Of a stretch of DNA of 64,000 nucleotides, positions 51,614 through 59,854 are shown one piece after another. Both the position numbers and the translations under genes were made by a program. Position 1 is the stretch's first letter, and every line of letters begins with the position of its first letter. The notes beneath the pieces are model-generated. The model was not told the origin of the DNA, made no database searches, and was given only the letters and a program-made list of their open reading frames with translations. This DNA is from an uncultured Albidovulum sp. (GTDB lineage: Bacteria > Pseudomonadota > Alphaproteobacteria > Rhodobacterales > Rhodobacteraceae): the NCBI GenBank assembly GCA_913064775.1, contig CAJYAD010000009.1:1-64000 (forward strand), given 5' to 3'.

Positions 51614-52873
51614 ATGAACAGCAGCGCATTGTCCGATGTCGTCAATATTCCGGATGACGCGGGAAAGATCGTACGAAACCGGCTGGGGCTGTCGCCATCG
51701 GACCCGTTGAGAGTGACGTTCATTCCCGGCCCCGGCGACGTCGCGGGCACCTTCGATTACTGGCGTAGCGGTCGCCACGACGCCAGGGTTCCGTCGATCA
51801 CCTATTCCCTCATGTTCTATGAGCTGATGGTACAGCTGGACGCGCGCTGCCAGATCATCGCCCACCACCCGATCGGCGAGTCAGCCGCCGAGCCGGGCGA
51901 ACGGTTTCGCTTCGATCAGGTCACGCAAAGACCCGCGAAGGGCAGGATCGACCGTTCGCGAAGCCGCGCCGAACTGGCGGATGAGCTTGTTGCCTTGACG
52001 AATGATTTCGATCCCCACGTCGTCATCCTCTCGACGCATGGCCCGAGCAGTGCGTGGAAATCCCTGTCTCGCGGCAGGAGGCTGATACTCAGCGTGCACA
52101 ACACCTTCTGGCCGATACACCGCCCGCCGCGATCGCTGAAGGGTCGGCTGCGCAAGGCCGTGCTGTCCCACCGGACCCGCGCCCTGGATGGCGCGATCTG
52201 CACGTCGCATGAATGCGCTCGACAACTTGCGACTTTGACCCACGACCGGTTCTTGGCCGAGGTCGAATGCCCGCAGATCCTGCGCACGCATCCTCTGGCC
52301 AAGGCCGACGCGGTGCGCGACCTGCTGTTTCTGGGGCGGATCGAGCGCAGCAAGGGCGTGTTCATGCTGATCGACGTCTTTGAGCAGCTCGCGGCCGCCC
52401 ATCCCCAGCTGACGCTTACAATCGCGGGATCCGGCTCGGCGGATGCGGCGCTTGCGAAACGGATCGCCGCCTCGCCGCAGCAAGGCAAGATCGCCTTTCC
52501 GGGGCGTCTGAACAGCGACGAAGTTCATGTCGCCATCGCCAAGGCGGATCTTCTGGTCTGCCCGACGATGACGACCTTCAACGAGGGCCTCGCTCTGGTC
52601 GGGTTCGAGGCCGCCGCGCACGGCGTTCCGTCGGTGCTGAGCTCGATCGTCCCGGCATCGGATCTGCTTGCAGACAGCTGTGTTGTCTATGAAGCGGACA
52701 ATCCGGACTCGCTTGCAGCTTCCCTGTCGCGCCTGATCGGGGACAAGATGGCCTACCGGGATCTTTGCGCGGCGACCGCCTCGGTCCGGGACAAGATCTA
52801 TGATCGGTCCCTGTCATGGGGGTCGGGCCTGTTCAAGGTGCTCGCCGGGGGAACGGAAAGCCCGCCCCGCTGA
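51614..52873 (+). CDS. Family 4 glycosyltransferase
   Basis: A 419-residue GT-B transferase. The N-terminal half contains VTFIPGPGDVAGTFDYW and HVVILSTHGPSSAWKSL. The C-terminal half carries the GT4 donor-binding pattern DLLFLGRIERSKGVF, LTIAGSGSADAAL and TTFNEGLALVGFEAAAHG with the conserved glutamates. It is the last glycosyltransferase of the locus, transcribed alone and converging with the ureohydrolase gene. Sugar specificity is unknown. Confidence 0.9.
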   Translation: MNSSALSDVVNIPDDAGKIVRNRLGLSPSDPLRVTFIPGPGDVAGTFDYWRSGRHDARVPSITYSLMFYELMVQLDARCQIIAHHPIGESAAEPGERFRFDQVTQRPAKGRIDRSRSRAELADELVALTNDFDPHVVILSTHGPSSAWKSLSRGRRLILSVHNTFWPIHRPPRSLKGRLRKAVLSHRTRALDGAICTSHECARQLATLTHDRFLAEVECPQILRTHPLAKADAVRDLLFLGRIERSKGVFMLIDVFEQLAAAHPQLTLTIAGSGSADAALAKRIAASPQQGKIAFPGRLNSDEVHVAIAKADLLVCPTMTTFNEGLALVGFEAAAHGVPSVLSSIVPASDLLADSCVVYEADNPDSLAASLSRLIGDKMAYRDLCAATASVRDKIYDRSLSWGSGLFKVLAGGTESPPR

Positions 52874-52924
52874 AGGCCGCGCCGGCTCGATGGTGGCCGC
52901 GCCGGGGCGTCGACGAACGCCGCC

Positions 52925-53896
52925 TCAGGCCCCGCGCTGATGCATGATCCGGCCGATCGTGTTCATCAAAAGCTGCGCGGCCAGGATCGATGTTACCCCG
53001 GCCGGGTCATGATCCGGCGCGACCTCGACAAGATCCAGCCCAACGATCTGTCCGCGCTTGACCAGCCCGGCGATCAGTTCCAGCACCTCGTAGTACAGAA
53101 ACCCGCCGTGCGAGGGCGTTCCCGTCCCCGGCGCGATCGACGGATCGAAGGCGTCTATGTCGATGGTCAGGTAATAGCGCGCGCCTTCGGGAATGCGCTG
53201 CAGCAGCGCTTCGACCCCCAGCGCGCGGGCCTGTCGGACCGAAACGATCTCTGACCCCATCTCGCGCGCCGCGACATAGCCGTCGCGCGCGGTGGACGAG
53301 ACGTTGCGAATGCCGATCTGCGTCAGCCCGCTGACATAGGGCTTTTCCGCCGCACGGCGCATCGGATTGCCATGGCCGAAGCGCACGCCATGGCGCTCAT
53401 CCACGAAGTCGAGATGCGCGTCGATCTGCACGACATGCAGCGGGCCGTGTTCGTTGCAATCCTCGGCGAAGGCATCGATGCAGGGGATGTTGATCGAATG
53501 ATCCCCCCCGATCACCACCGGCAGCGCCCCGGCCGCCAGGATCTTGCGCACCCCGAAGGCAATGTTCGCGTGGCTTTGCACCGTGTCGGTGTGGATGATG
53601 TCGGCATCACCGATGTCGACGATGCGCACCTTGTCCGGCTCCAGATAGGTGACGTCGTCTTCGTGGTCATAGGCCCCGGCATGGCCGAAGGCGAAGAGGG
53701 TCGAGGCCTCGCGCACTCCGCGCGGCCCCATCCGCGCGCCGGCGCGCCACTGGCTGCCGAAATCGAGCGGCGCGCCCAGGATGGCGACATCGGCTTTGAT
53801 CCGGTCCCAATCCTCGACATAGGGGTATTTTCCGAAGGTGCAGATCCCAACGAAGGGCAGGTTCAGCCGCCCCGTTTCATAGCCGTGTCCTGACAT
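52925..53896 (-). CDS. Agmatinase-like ureohydrolase
   Basis: A 323-residue enzyme of the arginase/agmatinase family, which hydrolyses guanidino compounds to urea and an amine. The dinuclear metal site is complete: GGDHSI, QIDAHLDF and DIDAFDPS. SIAPGTGTPSHGG and the overall length fit the agmatinase/guanidinobutyrase branch rather than arginase; the exact substrate cannot be told by eye. It lies downstream of the acetoin-dehydrogenase-like cluster on the same strand but separated by an 87-base gap, so joint transcription is possible. Confidence 0.9.
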   Translation of the reverse strand: MSGHGYETGRLNLPFVGICTFGKYPYVEDWDRIKADVAILGAPLDFGSQWRAGARMGPRGVREASTLFAFGHAGAYDHEDDVTYLEPDKVRIVDIGDADIIHTDTVQSHANIAFGVRKILAAGALPVVIGGDHSINIPCIDAFAEDCNEHGPLHVVQIDAHLDFVDERHGVRFGHGNPMRRAAEKPYVSGLTQIGIRNVSSTARDGYVAAREMGSEIVSVRQARALGVEALLQRIPEGARYYLTIDIDAFDPSIAPGTGTPSHGGFLYYEVLELIAGLVKRGQIVGLDLVEVAPDHDPAGVTSILAAQLLMNTIGRIMHQRGA

Positions 53897-53983
53897 GCCG
53901 GTCCCCCTGCTGACGCGATCCGGGCGGCAGCTTGCGGCACCCGCGAGAGATAGGCAACCTGGCGACGCGGAAGGCCGCGCCCG

Positions 53984-54307
53984 TCAGTCTTCCAGCGCCT
54001 TGCGCCGGGCCTCGTATTCCTCTGGGTCGATCTCGCCCCTGGCAAGCCGCTCCTTGAGAATGTCGAGCGCCGGGGTCTTGCGCTGGAGGCCCTTGCTTTC
54101 CCACAGCCAGCGCCCCGCCACGATCGCCAGACCGATGACGAGGATCCAGAAGATCATCATCATCCCCACCCCGACGATCCCGGGCCCCTCGCCCCACATC
54201 ATCGGATGGCCGTAATAGCCGCCGCCGTATCCCTCGGGCCCTGCGGCATGGGCGGCGCCGGCGGCAGCGGCGGATGCAAGGCCCGCATAGGTCAGATGTC
54301 TGATCAT
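53984..54307 (-). CDS. Small SHOCT-domain membrane protein
   Basis: A 107-residue protein with a signal-like N-terminus, a Gly/Tyr-rich linker, one membrane helix (about residues 46-66) and a C-terminal SHOCT motif ILKERLARGEIDPEEYEARRKAL. SHOCT modules are short helical oligomerisation segments of unknown partner. The ATG at 54307 lies five bases after GGAGG; upstream in-frame ATG (54310) and GTG (54319) are too close to or before the ribosome site. Confidence 0.8.
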   Translation of the reverse strand: MIRHLTYAGLASAAAAGAAHAAGPEGYGGGYYGHPMMWGEGPGIVGVGMMMIFWILVIGLAIVAGRWLWESKGLQRKTPALDILKERLARGEIDPEEYEARRKALED

Positions 54308-54435
54308 CATCGCCTCCACGATCTGAGTCGCCGGTCAGGATACTCCGTCGCCCGCCGCCCGACCTTGAGCGAGATCAGCGACAACCGCCCAGCGCCTGGG
54401 CTTTGAAGCAAAGCGCCCGGATCATCGGCCCCGGG

Positions 54436-55185
54436 TCACCCCGTGGCCGCCCGGTTGAAGTTCGACTGCGGCAAGATGCTGACGGATCCCGGACAGCTCG
54501 ACGAACCGATGGCGCCCAGCGTTTCGCAAAGACTCGCGCCGCCGGTCGATGTGCGCTCGGCGGCAACGGTCGTGTGGACCCCCGGCCCCAGCGTCGGTGG
54601 CAGGTCCAGCCCGGCGCGCAGGCCGTCGATGGCGGCAAGGCACGCGTCCAGCCCCACCTCGTCCAGAATGACGGCATGGGCCAGAACCGCCCAGCCTGCC
54701 CGCGGGTCTGCGCAGGGCTGCCAACGCTGCGCCGTGCCCGCGATCTTGCGGCCGCGCACAAGCAGGTTCCACCGGCCATCGCAAAAGCTGCCGGGCAGAG
54801 GCGCCACTTCGGTCGCAATGCCGAGGGACGCCAGCGCGGTGCCGATCGCTTCGCAGAGGTTTCGGTAGATGACCTCGGTCGGCTGACCGTTGGCCGGCCC
54901 CGCAAGGGCGAGGTTGACGATGCCCGGCCCCTGCGGCACCTCACCCCCGCCGCTGGCGCGAAGATGCACCGGCCAGCCCCGGGTCGCGCTGGTCTTTGCC
55001 GCCCGCGCAAAGCCCGGCCGCCGCGACAGCGCGCGCGGCACCACCAGACCGGGCCGTTCCGCGACCCAGATCAGCGCGCCCTGCTGCCCTTCGCGGGCCG
55101 CCTGCAACAGCCGGTGCTCGGCCTCGATCCCTTCGGTCGCGGTCTGGAAACGTCGCGGGCCGGTCACGGCATCGGGTTTCGTCAC
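54436..55185 (-). CDS. Lipoate-protein ligase family protein
   Basis: A 249-residue ligase of the LplA/LipB/BPL fold that attaches lipoate to carrier lysines. The substrate-binding signature is HLRASGGGEVPQGPG, close to the family RRxSGGG, and KIAGTAQR carries the conserved catalytic lysine. The start is GTG at 55185 and overlaps the stop of the lipoyl-protein gene, so the two are translationally coupled. The natural target is the small lipoyl protein next door, which is inference from context. Confidence 0.87.
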   Translation of the reverse strand: MTKPDAVTGPRRFQTATEGIEAEHRLLQAAREGQQGALIWVAERPGLVVPRALSRRPGFARAAKTSATRGWPVHLRASGGGEVPQGPGIVNLALAGPANGQPTEVIYRNLCEAIGTALASLGIATEVAPLPGSFCDGRWNLLVRGRKIAGTAQRWQPCADPRAGWAVLAHAVILDEVGLDACLAAIDGLRAGLDLPPTLGPGVHTTVAAERTSTGGASLCETLGAIGSSSCPGSVSILPQSNFNRAATG

Positions 55186-55412
55186 GTCACCTCGCCGATG
55201 ACCGTGCCCTTGGCCACGACCGCATCGACGTCGTGAATGATATGCAACCGTCCGGGCGCCGGGGCGTGGATTTCATATTGGGTCTTGGCTGTCATGATCT
55301 CGGCGATCAGCGCGCCTTTCGACACGCTTGCGCCCTCGCTGGCGAACCACGAGGTGATGACGGTCTCCTCGTCGCCTTCCCACAGGTCGCTGGGGATCGT
55401 AATGGAGGTCAT
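55182..55412 (-). CDS. Stand-alone lipoyl-domain carrier protein
   Basis: A 76-residue protein that is a single biotinyl/lipoyl domain. Lys43 in EIMTAKTQYE is at the attachment turn; Gly-rich turns and the symmetric halves (WFASEGASVSKG and IHDVDAVVAKG) complete the fold. In usual acetoin or pyruvate dehydrogenases this domain is the N-terminus of E2; here it ends after the domain, without peripheral-subunit-binding or acyltransferase parts. It sits between the E1 beta and lipoate-ligase genes. The ATG at 55412 is chosen as the family begins there; the frame opens at 55442. Confidence 0.87.
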   Translation of the reverse strand: MTSITIPSDLWEGDEETVITSWFASEGASVSKGALIAEIMTAKTQYEIHAPAPGRLHIIHDVDAVVAKGTVIGEVT

Positions 55413-55483
55413 AGCGTCCGTCCTTTGAATGGCATGGCTCATCGGCAGGCCGGGGGCCGCATCCGCGCCCCCCGGCAGGGGCG

Positions 55484-56503
55484 TCAGGCGGCCTTCATCC
55501 GGCCCCAGGCCTCGACGATCTTCGCGGGGCTGGGCAGGAAGAAGGCCTCCATCTCGCGCGCGTAGGGGATCGGCGCGTCGGGCGAGGTCACCCGCTGCGG
55601 CGCCGCCTTCAGGACCGAGATGTCATGCTCGACAACCGAGGCGATCACCTCTCCCGACACGCCAAAGCTGTGATAATCCTCGTCCACCACGATCAGCCGC
55701 CCGGTCTTGGCCACCGAGGCGCGGATCGTGTCGCGGTCCAGCGGAACCAGTGTGCGCAGGTCCACCACCTCGGCGCTGACGCCGGCCTTTTCCAGTTCCG
55801 CCGCCGCCTTCAGCGCGTGATGCACCCCCATCGCCAGGCTGACGATCGTGACATCGCGGCCCTCGCGCACGACCTTGGCCTTGCCGAACTCGACGGTGTA
55901 ATCCTCTTCCGGGGTATGGACCGAGGCGCCCTGTTCGGTCCCCAGCCAGCCCATGCCCTGCAGCGACTTGTGGAACATGTAGACGACGGGGCTGTCATCA
56001 CGGATCGCGGCGGTCATCATCCCCTTCGCATCATAGGAATTCGACGGTGTCACCACCTTCATGCCCGGCAGATGCGCGAAGGTGCCGTACAGGCACTGCG
56101 AATGCTGGCCCGCGTCGGAATAGCCGCCGCCGGTCGAGGTCATCAGCACCATCGGCACCTTGAAGGTGCCACCGGAAAAGAAGGTGTTCTTGGCCATCAG
56201 GTTGTAGATCGCGTCAAAGCAGACGCCGAAGAAATCCGCGAACATCAGTTCGACCACCGGGCGCATGCCATCCTGTGCGGCCCCCACCGCCGCGCCGATG
56301 AAGCTGGTTTCGGAAATCGGGGTGTCGCGGACGCGGTCGTGGCCGAATTCATCGAGCAGACCACGGGTGTTGCCGAAGACGCCGCCAAGCGCCGCGATGT
56401 CCTCGCCCATCACGAAGACGCCCGGATCGGTGCGCATTTCCTGGGCGATGGCTTCGGCCATGGCGCGGGCGATGGTCAGTTTGCGTTCATTGCTCTGGGT
56501 CAT
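55484..56503 (-). CDS. acoB: Acetoin/2-oxoacid dehydrogenase E1 component, beta subunit
   Basis: A 339-residue transketolase-type subunit. FVMGEDIAALGGVFGNTRGL, RVRDTPISETSFIGAAVGAA and VVDLRTLVPLDRDTI are the usual E1 beta blocks, and VDEDYHSFGVSGEV is near the C-terminal domain. With E1 alpha it decarboxylates a 2-oxoacid or acetoin using thiamine diphosphate and passes the acyl group to lipoate. AGGAGG precedes the ATG at 56503. It is 23 bases behind the alpha gene. The symbol is by cluster and family similarity; a pyruvate dehydrogenase role is not excluded. Confidence 0.9.
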   Translation of the reverse strand: MTQSNERKLTIARAMAEAIAQEMRTDPGVFVMGEDIAALGGVFGNTRGLLDEFGHDRVRDTPISETSFIGAAVGAAQDGMRPVVELMFADFFGVCFDAIYNLMAKNTFFSGGTFKVPMVLMTSTGGGYSDAGQHSQCLYGTFAHLPGMKVVTPSNSYDAKGMMTAAIRDDSPVVYMFHKSLQGMGWLGTEQGASVHTPEEDYTVEFGKAKVVREGRDVTIVSLAMGVHHALKAAAELEKAGVSAEVVDLRTLVPLDRDTIRASVAKTGRLIVVDEDYHSFGVSGEVIASVVEHDISVLKAAPQRVTSPDAPIPYAREMEAFFLPSPAKIVEAWGRMKAA

Positions 56504-56526
56504 GTCATGTCCTCCTGACCGCGTCC

Positions 56527-57513
56527 TCACGCGAAGATTTCCGTCAGCGCATCTTCGGGCGCCGGGGCGGGGCTGGACCGGGCGAAGTCGATCGCCTCGG
56601 CCACGCGGGCCTCGGCGCGGGCTTCCATATCCTTCAACTGCGCCTCGTCCGCCGTGCCGTCTGCCAGAAGCCGTTTGCGCATCGCCGGGATCGGATCGCG
56701 CGCGAACAGCGCCTCCTTCTCGCCCTTGGGGCGGTAGCCTTCGGCATCGCCCATGAAATGCCCCGCAAGGCGAAAGGTCTCGACCTCGATCAAGGTGGGG
56801 CCGTCGCCCGCGCGGGCCCGCGCCACGGCGGTGCCGGCGGCCTCGAAGATCTTCCACGGATCGTTGCCGCCGACATAGACGCCCGGCACGCCGTAAGCCG
56901 CCCCACGCACGTCATTGCGCGGCACCGAGGTCGCATCCTTCTTGGCCACCGAGATGCCCCAGCTGTTGTCCTCGATCACGCAGATGAAGGGCAGCTTCCA
57001 GAGCGCGGCCAGGTTCATCGCCTCGTGAAAGGCGCCCTGGTTGGCGGCACCTTCGCCGATGAAGGCCACCGCCACGCCGGGTTTGCCCTGCATCTTGCGC
57101 GACAGCGCCGCGCCTACCGCAGGGCCCATGCCCTGGGCGATGATGCCGGCGCAGGCGAAATTCACCTTTGCGTCGAACAGATGCATATGGCCGCCGCGTC
57201 CGCCGCTAAGGCCGGTGGCGCGGCCGAAGATCTCGGCGGTCATGCGCTTGAGGTCGACGCCCTTGGCGATGGCTTCGTGATGCGGGCGGTGTGTCGCGGT
57301 GACGATGTCATGGTCTTCAAGATGCGCGCAGACCCCGACGGCCACCGGCTCTTGCCCGTTCGACAGGTGCATCTCGCCCGGGATCGGGCCGCTGGCCATG
57401 TTGAAGACCGGCTGCTTTCCTTCCAGGTAGATCTTCTCGATCGTCTCTTCGAAACGACGGCTGGTCACCATCGTCTCATACATCCAGTGCAGTTGTTTCT
57501 TGGACGGTGTCAT
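56527..57513 (-). CDS. acoA: Acetoin/2-oxoacid dehydrogenase E1 component, alpha subunit
   Basis: A 328-residue thiamine-diphosphate subunit. MVTSRRFEETIEKIYLEGK begins the fold, and IGEGAANQGAFHEAMNLAA with the Asn of IEDNSWG forms the thiamine-diphosphate motif. GHMHLFD and RFEETI are typical of the acetoin dehydrogenase and PdhA families. GGAGGAGG just before the ATG at 57513 fixes the start. It is the first gene of the cluster, 140 bases from the AcoR-like regulator transcribed in the same direction upstream, which supports the acetoin assignment. Confidence 0.9.
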   Translation of the reverse strand: MTPSKKQLHWMYETMVTSRRFEETIEKIYLEGKQPVFNMASGPIPGEMHLSNGQEPVAVGVCAHLEDHDIVTATHRPHHEAIAKGVDLKRMTAEIFGRATGLSGGRGGHMHLFDAKVNFACAGIIAQGMGPAVGAALSRKMQGKPGVAVAFIGEGAANQGAFHEAMNLAALWKLPFICVIEDNSWGISVAKKDATSVPRNDVRGAAYGVPGVYVGGNDPWKIFEAAGTAVARARAGDGPTLIEVETFRLAGHFMGDAEGYRPKGEKEALFARDPIPAMRKRLLADGTADEAQLKDMEARAEARVAEAIDFARSSPAPAPEDALTEIFA

Positions 57514-57653
57514 CGTGTCCTCCTCCCATGCAGGCCTTCGTGACGGCGTTCCCGCCACCATTCTTGGCCCGCATCGGGGCCCGCACCAAACGCTGTCGCC
57601 AAGTGTCATATGGGTGTCGCAGCCCTTGCGACAGGTGTCGCAGCCGCGGCCTG

Positions 57654-59483
57654 TCAGACCGGCCGGCTGCCCGGGCGCCCGAGGCCGGTGCTGCGGATCT
57701 TGCGGTGCAGGGTCGAACGGCTGACGCCCAGCCGCCGCGCGGCGGCCGAAACGTTCCAGCCCGTCGCGCGCAGGGCCTGCAGGATATGGGCCTCGGCCGG
57801 ACCGGCGTCAGGGCCGGAGGCCTGAGCCGAAGGATACGTCCGGGCCGAAAGATACGAGGGCAGATGCGTCACCTCGATCGGGGCGCCGCGCGCCCGGCCG
57901 CAGGCAAGGCGCAGGACGTGGCGGGCTTCGCGCAGGTTTCCCGGCCATGGATAGCCCATCAGAACGGCCAGCGCGTCGTCGCGGATCGGGACAATCCCGC
58001 CCGCAGCCTCCCGGGCCAGGCGGATCAGGGTCTGGCCCAGCGCGGCGGGGTCTTCGCGCAGCGGCGGCAGCACCACGCGCGCGCCCTGCAGGCGGTACAG
58101 CAGATCGGCGCGCAGCAGGTCCGCATCGATCAGCGCTTCGGGCGGGCGGTTGCAAAGCGCGACGATCCCCAGCGCCGGCGCCCCATGCACCATCTCCGGG
58201 CAATCCTCATACATCGACAGGACCTCGACCAGAAAAGCCTGCAGAGCGGGGGCAAGCGCCTCCAGATGATCGAGGATGAGGGTGGAGGTCACCCCGGTTT
58301 CGCGGGCGGCCTGAAGCGCACGTTCAAACAGCAGCCGCAGCCGCAGCCGCCCTTCTTCAGTGGCCTCCAGCTGTGCGCAATCGACGGTGAAGCTCTTGGC
58401 GTCCGTGGCCTCGGCAGGCGCCCGCAGCGCTTCCGCGAAAGTGGTCTTTCCGGTACCCGTCTCGCCAATCACAAGCACCGGAAGACCCTGTCGGAACGCC
58501 GCTTCAGCCTCGGCGACGGCCTCGCCTGCGCAGAAGTCGGGCCGCGGCGCGGGACGGGGCGCCATGACGGTGACGCGGGGCGTCGCGCGCGGCCCGACCG
58601 CAAGCGACACATGAAGGCCGATGGCGGTGGGATGGTTGCCTTCGCTGCGCGCGAACCACCCCGGAGCGTCCAGCAAACGGTCGAAGCCGATCCCGAAAAG
58701 CGCCTCTATTTCCTGGCCGATCAGGGCATCCGGTCGCGGGCTTCCCACCATCCGCTCGGCCCGCCGCGTCGCCGCAAGGATCCGCCCGTTTTCATCAAGG
58801 GCGACGAGCGCGTTGACCGCGCCGTCAAGGTCCGCGGTGTCGAGCGACGAGAGCGAAAGCACGACCCGGCCGGCATGGCGGCGGCGGAACATGGCCGCCT
58901 GCAGGCGGGACGCGGCGATCTGAATGACCATCGCAGCCAGCGGCAGCCCGGCGCCGACCCGCCGTTCGACCGCAGCCGAAGTCAGGGTGCCGATGATCTT
59001 GTCTTCGCCGTCGACGAGCGGGACGGAACAGCAGATGAACTGCCGCAGACCGACGAAGAAATGCTCGGCCCCGCGCACCGTGAAGGGACCCCGCGATTTA
59101 AGCGCCATCTGGATGCCGTTGGTGCCGGCGATGCGCTCGTCCCAGCAACTGCCCGGCACGATGCCGCGCCGCACCAGCGCGCCATCGGCGGGCCGGACGG
59201 AGCTGAGCGGCAGCAACACCTGTTCAGCATCAGAAACCAGCAGCGTCCCGCCACCGGTCGCAACCGCGTCCCCGACGGCGCCCAGATGTCTGACGCCGTC
59301 GCCGAGCGCGTCGGCGAAGCGTTCGGCCCGCAGGCGGACCTCGCTTTGCTGAAAGCGCAGGACCGGTCGCAAGACGTCGGGGACAAGATGATATCGGTCC
59401 TCGCACCTCCTCCAGGAGGCCGCCACCAGAGGACGCGGGGATCGCCCTTCCAACGGGCTGCTATCGCCTTGGCGCTGATGCAT
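57654..59483 (-). CDS. AcoR-like transcriptional regulator lacking sigma-54 motifs
   Basis: A 609-residue regulator in the AcoR/Fis arrangement: an N-terminal GAF sensor (about 60-210, with SCWDERIAGTNGI typical of AcoR), a PAS-like part (about 220-300), an AAA-like domain and a C-terminal Fis helix-turn-helix (GWNVSAAARRLGVSRSTLHRKI). Walker A GETGTGKT is intact near 338-345. However GAFTGA and its loop are missing between Walker A and B, and Walker B reads LILDHL instead of a DE pair. It should therefore not activate sigma-54 polymerase in the usual way. It is adjacent to the acetoin cluster it probably controls. Confidence 0.87.
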   Translation of the reverse strand: MHQRQGDSSPLEGRSPRPLVAASWRRCEDRYHLVPDVLRPVLRFQQSEVRLRAERFADALGDGVRHLGAVGDAVATGGGTLLVSDAEQVLLPLSSVRPADGALVRRGIVPGSCWDERIAGTNGIQMALKSRGPFTVRGAEHFFVGLRQFICCSVPLVDGEDKIIGTLTSAAVERRVGAGLPLAAMVIQIAASRLQAAMFRRRHAGRVVLSLSSLDTADLDGAVNALVALDENGRILAATRRAERMVGSPRPDALIGQEIEALFGIGFDRLLDAPGWFARSEGNHPTAIGLHVSLAVGPRATPRVTVMAPRPAPRPDFCAGEAVAEAEAAFRQGLPVLVIGETGTGKTTFAEALRAPAEATDAKSFTVDCAQLEATEEGRLRLRLLFERALQAARETGVTSTLILDHLEALAPALQAFLVEVLSMYEDCPEMVHGAPALGIVALCNRPPEALIDADLLRADLLYRLQGARVVLPPLREDPAALGQTLIRLAREAAGGIVPIRDDALAVLMGYPWPGNLREARHVLRLACGRARGAPIEVTHLPSYLSARTYPSAQASGPDAGPAEAHILQALRATGWNVSAAARRLGVSRSTLHRKIRSTGLGRPGSRPV

Positions 59484-59854
59484 TCGAGCCCTCCCTGCAG
59501 ATGGTGGACACTTGGGTAGGGGCCTTCCCGGCGCAGCCCAAGGTCGGGACCCGGTTCAGGAGCCCGGGTTGGGATACCTGGGCCAGCCTATCATACCTGC
59601 CTGCTTCCCGCAGGAGTTTCGCAAGCGTTGTGCGGGCGCCGGACAGGGGCTGGGGCGGGCGCGTTCCGGGGACGCGGCCACGCCGGGCCGCCGCCGAGGA
59701 TCACCTGAACCCTGGCTTCAGATGGTGTTCCAGCACACCAGTCAGTTTGGCGACACAGGCCGCCGCGTCAGAAAAATCTTGCAAAAGCGAGGCCATCCAC
59801 AAATTACAAGATACACGAGATAAAAAAAGAATATCAGGCAGGGGCTTTCGACGG
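59484..59854. other. Divergent intergenic region, regulator / histidine kinase
   Basis: No gene recognised. The open frame from 59501 is an upstream extension of the kinase without membrane or domain features. The last 100 bases (about 59765-59850) are AT-rich and should hold the kinase promoter. Confidence 0.4.

Noticed and set aside
59501-59854. N-terminal extension of the histidine kinase to 59501
   Set aside because: The extra 118 residues have no domain, no helix and atypical composition; MSTTAEPS at 59855 directly precedes the MASE1 helices.
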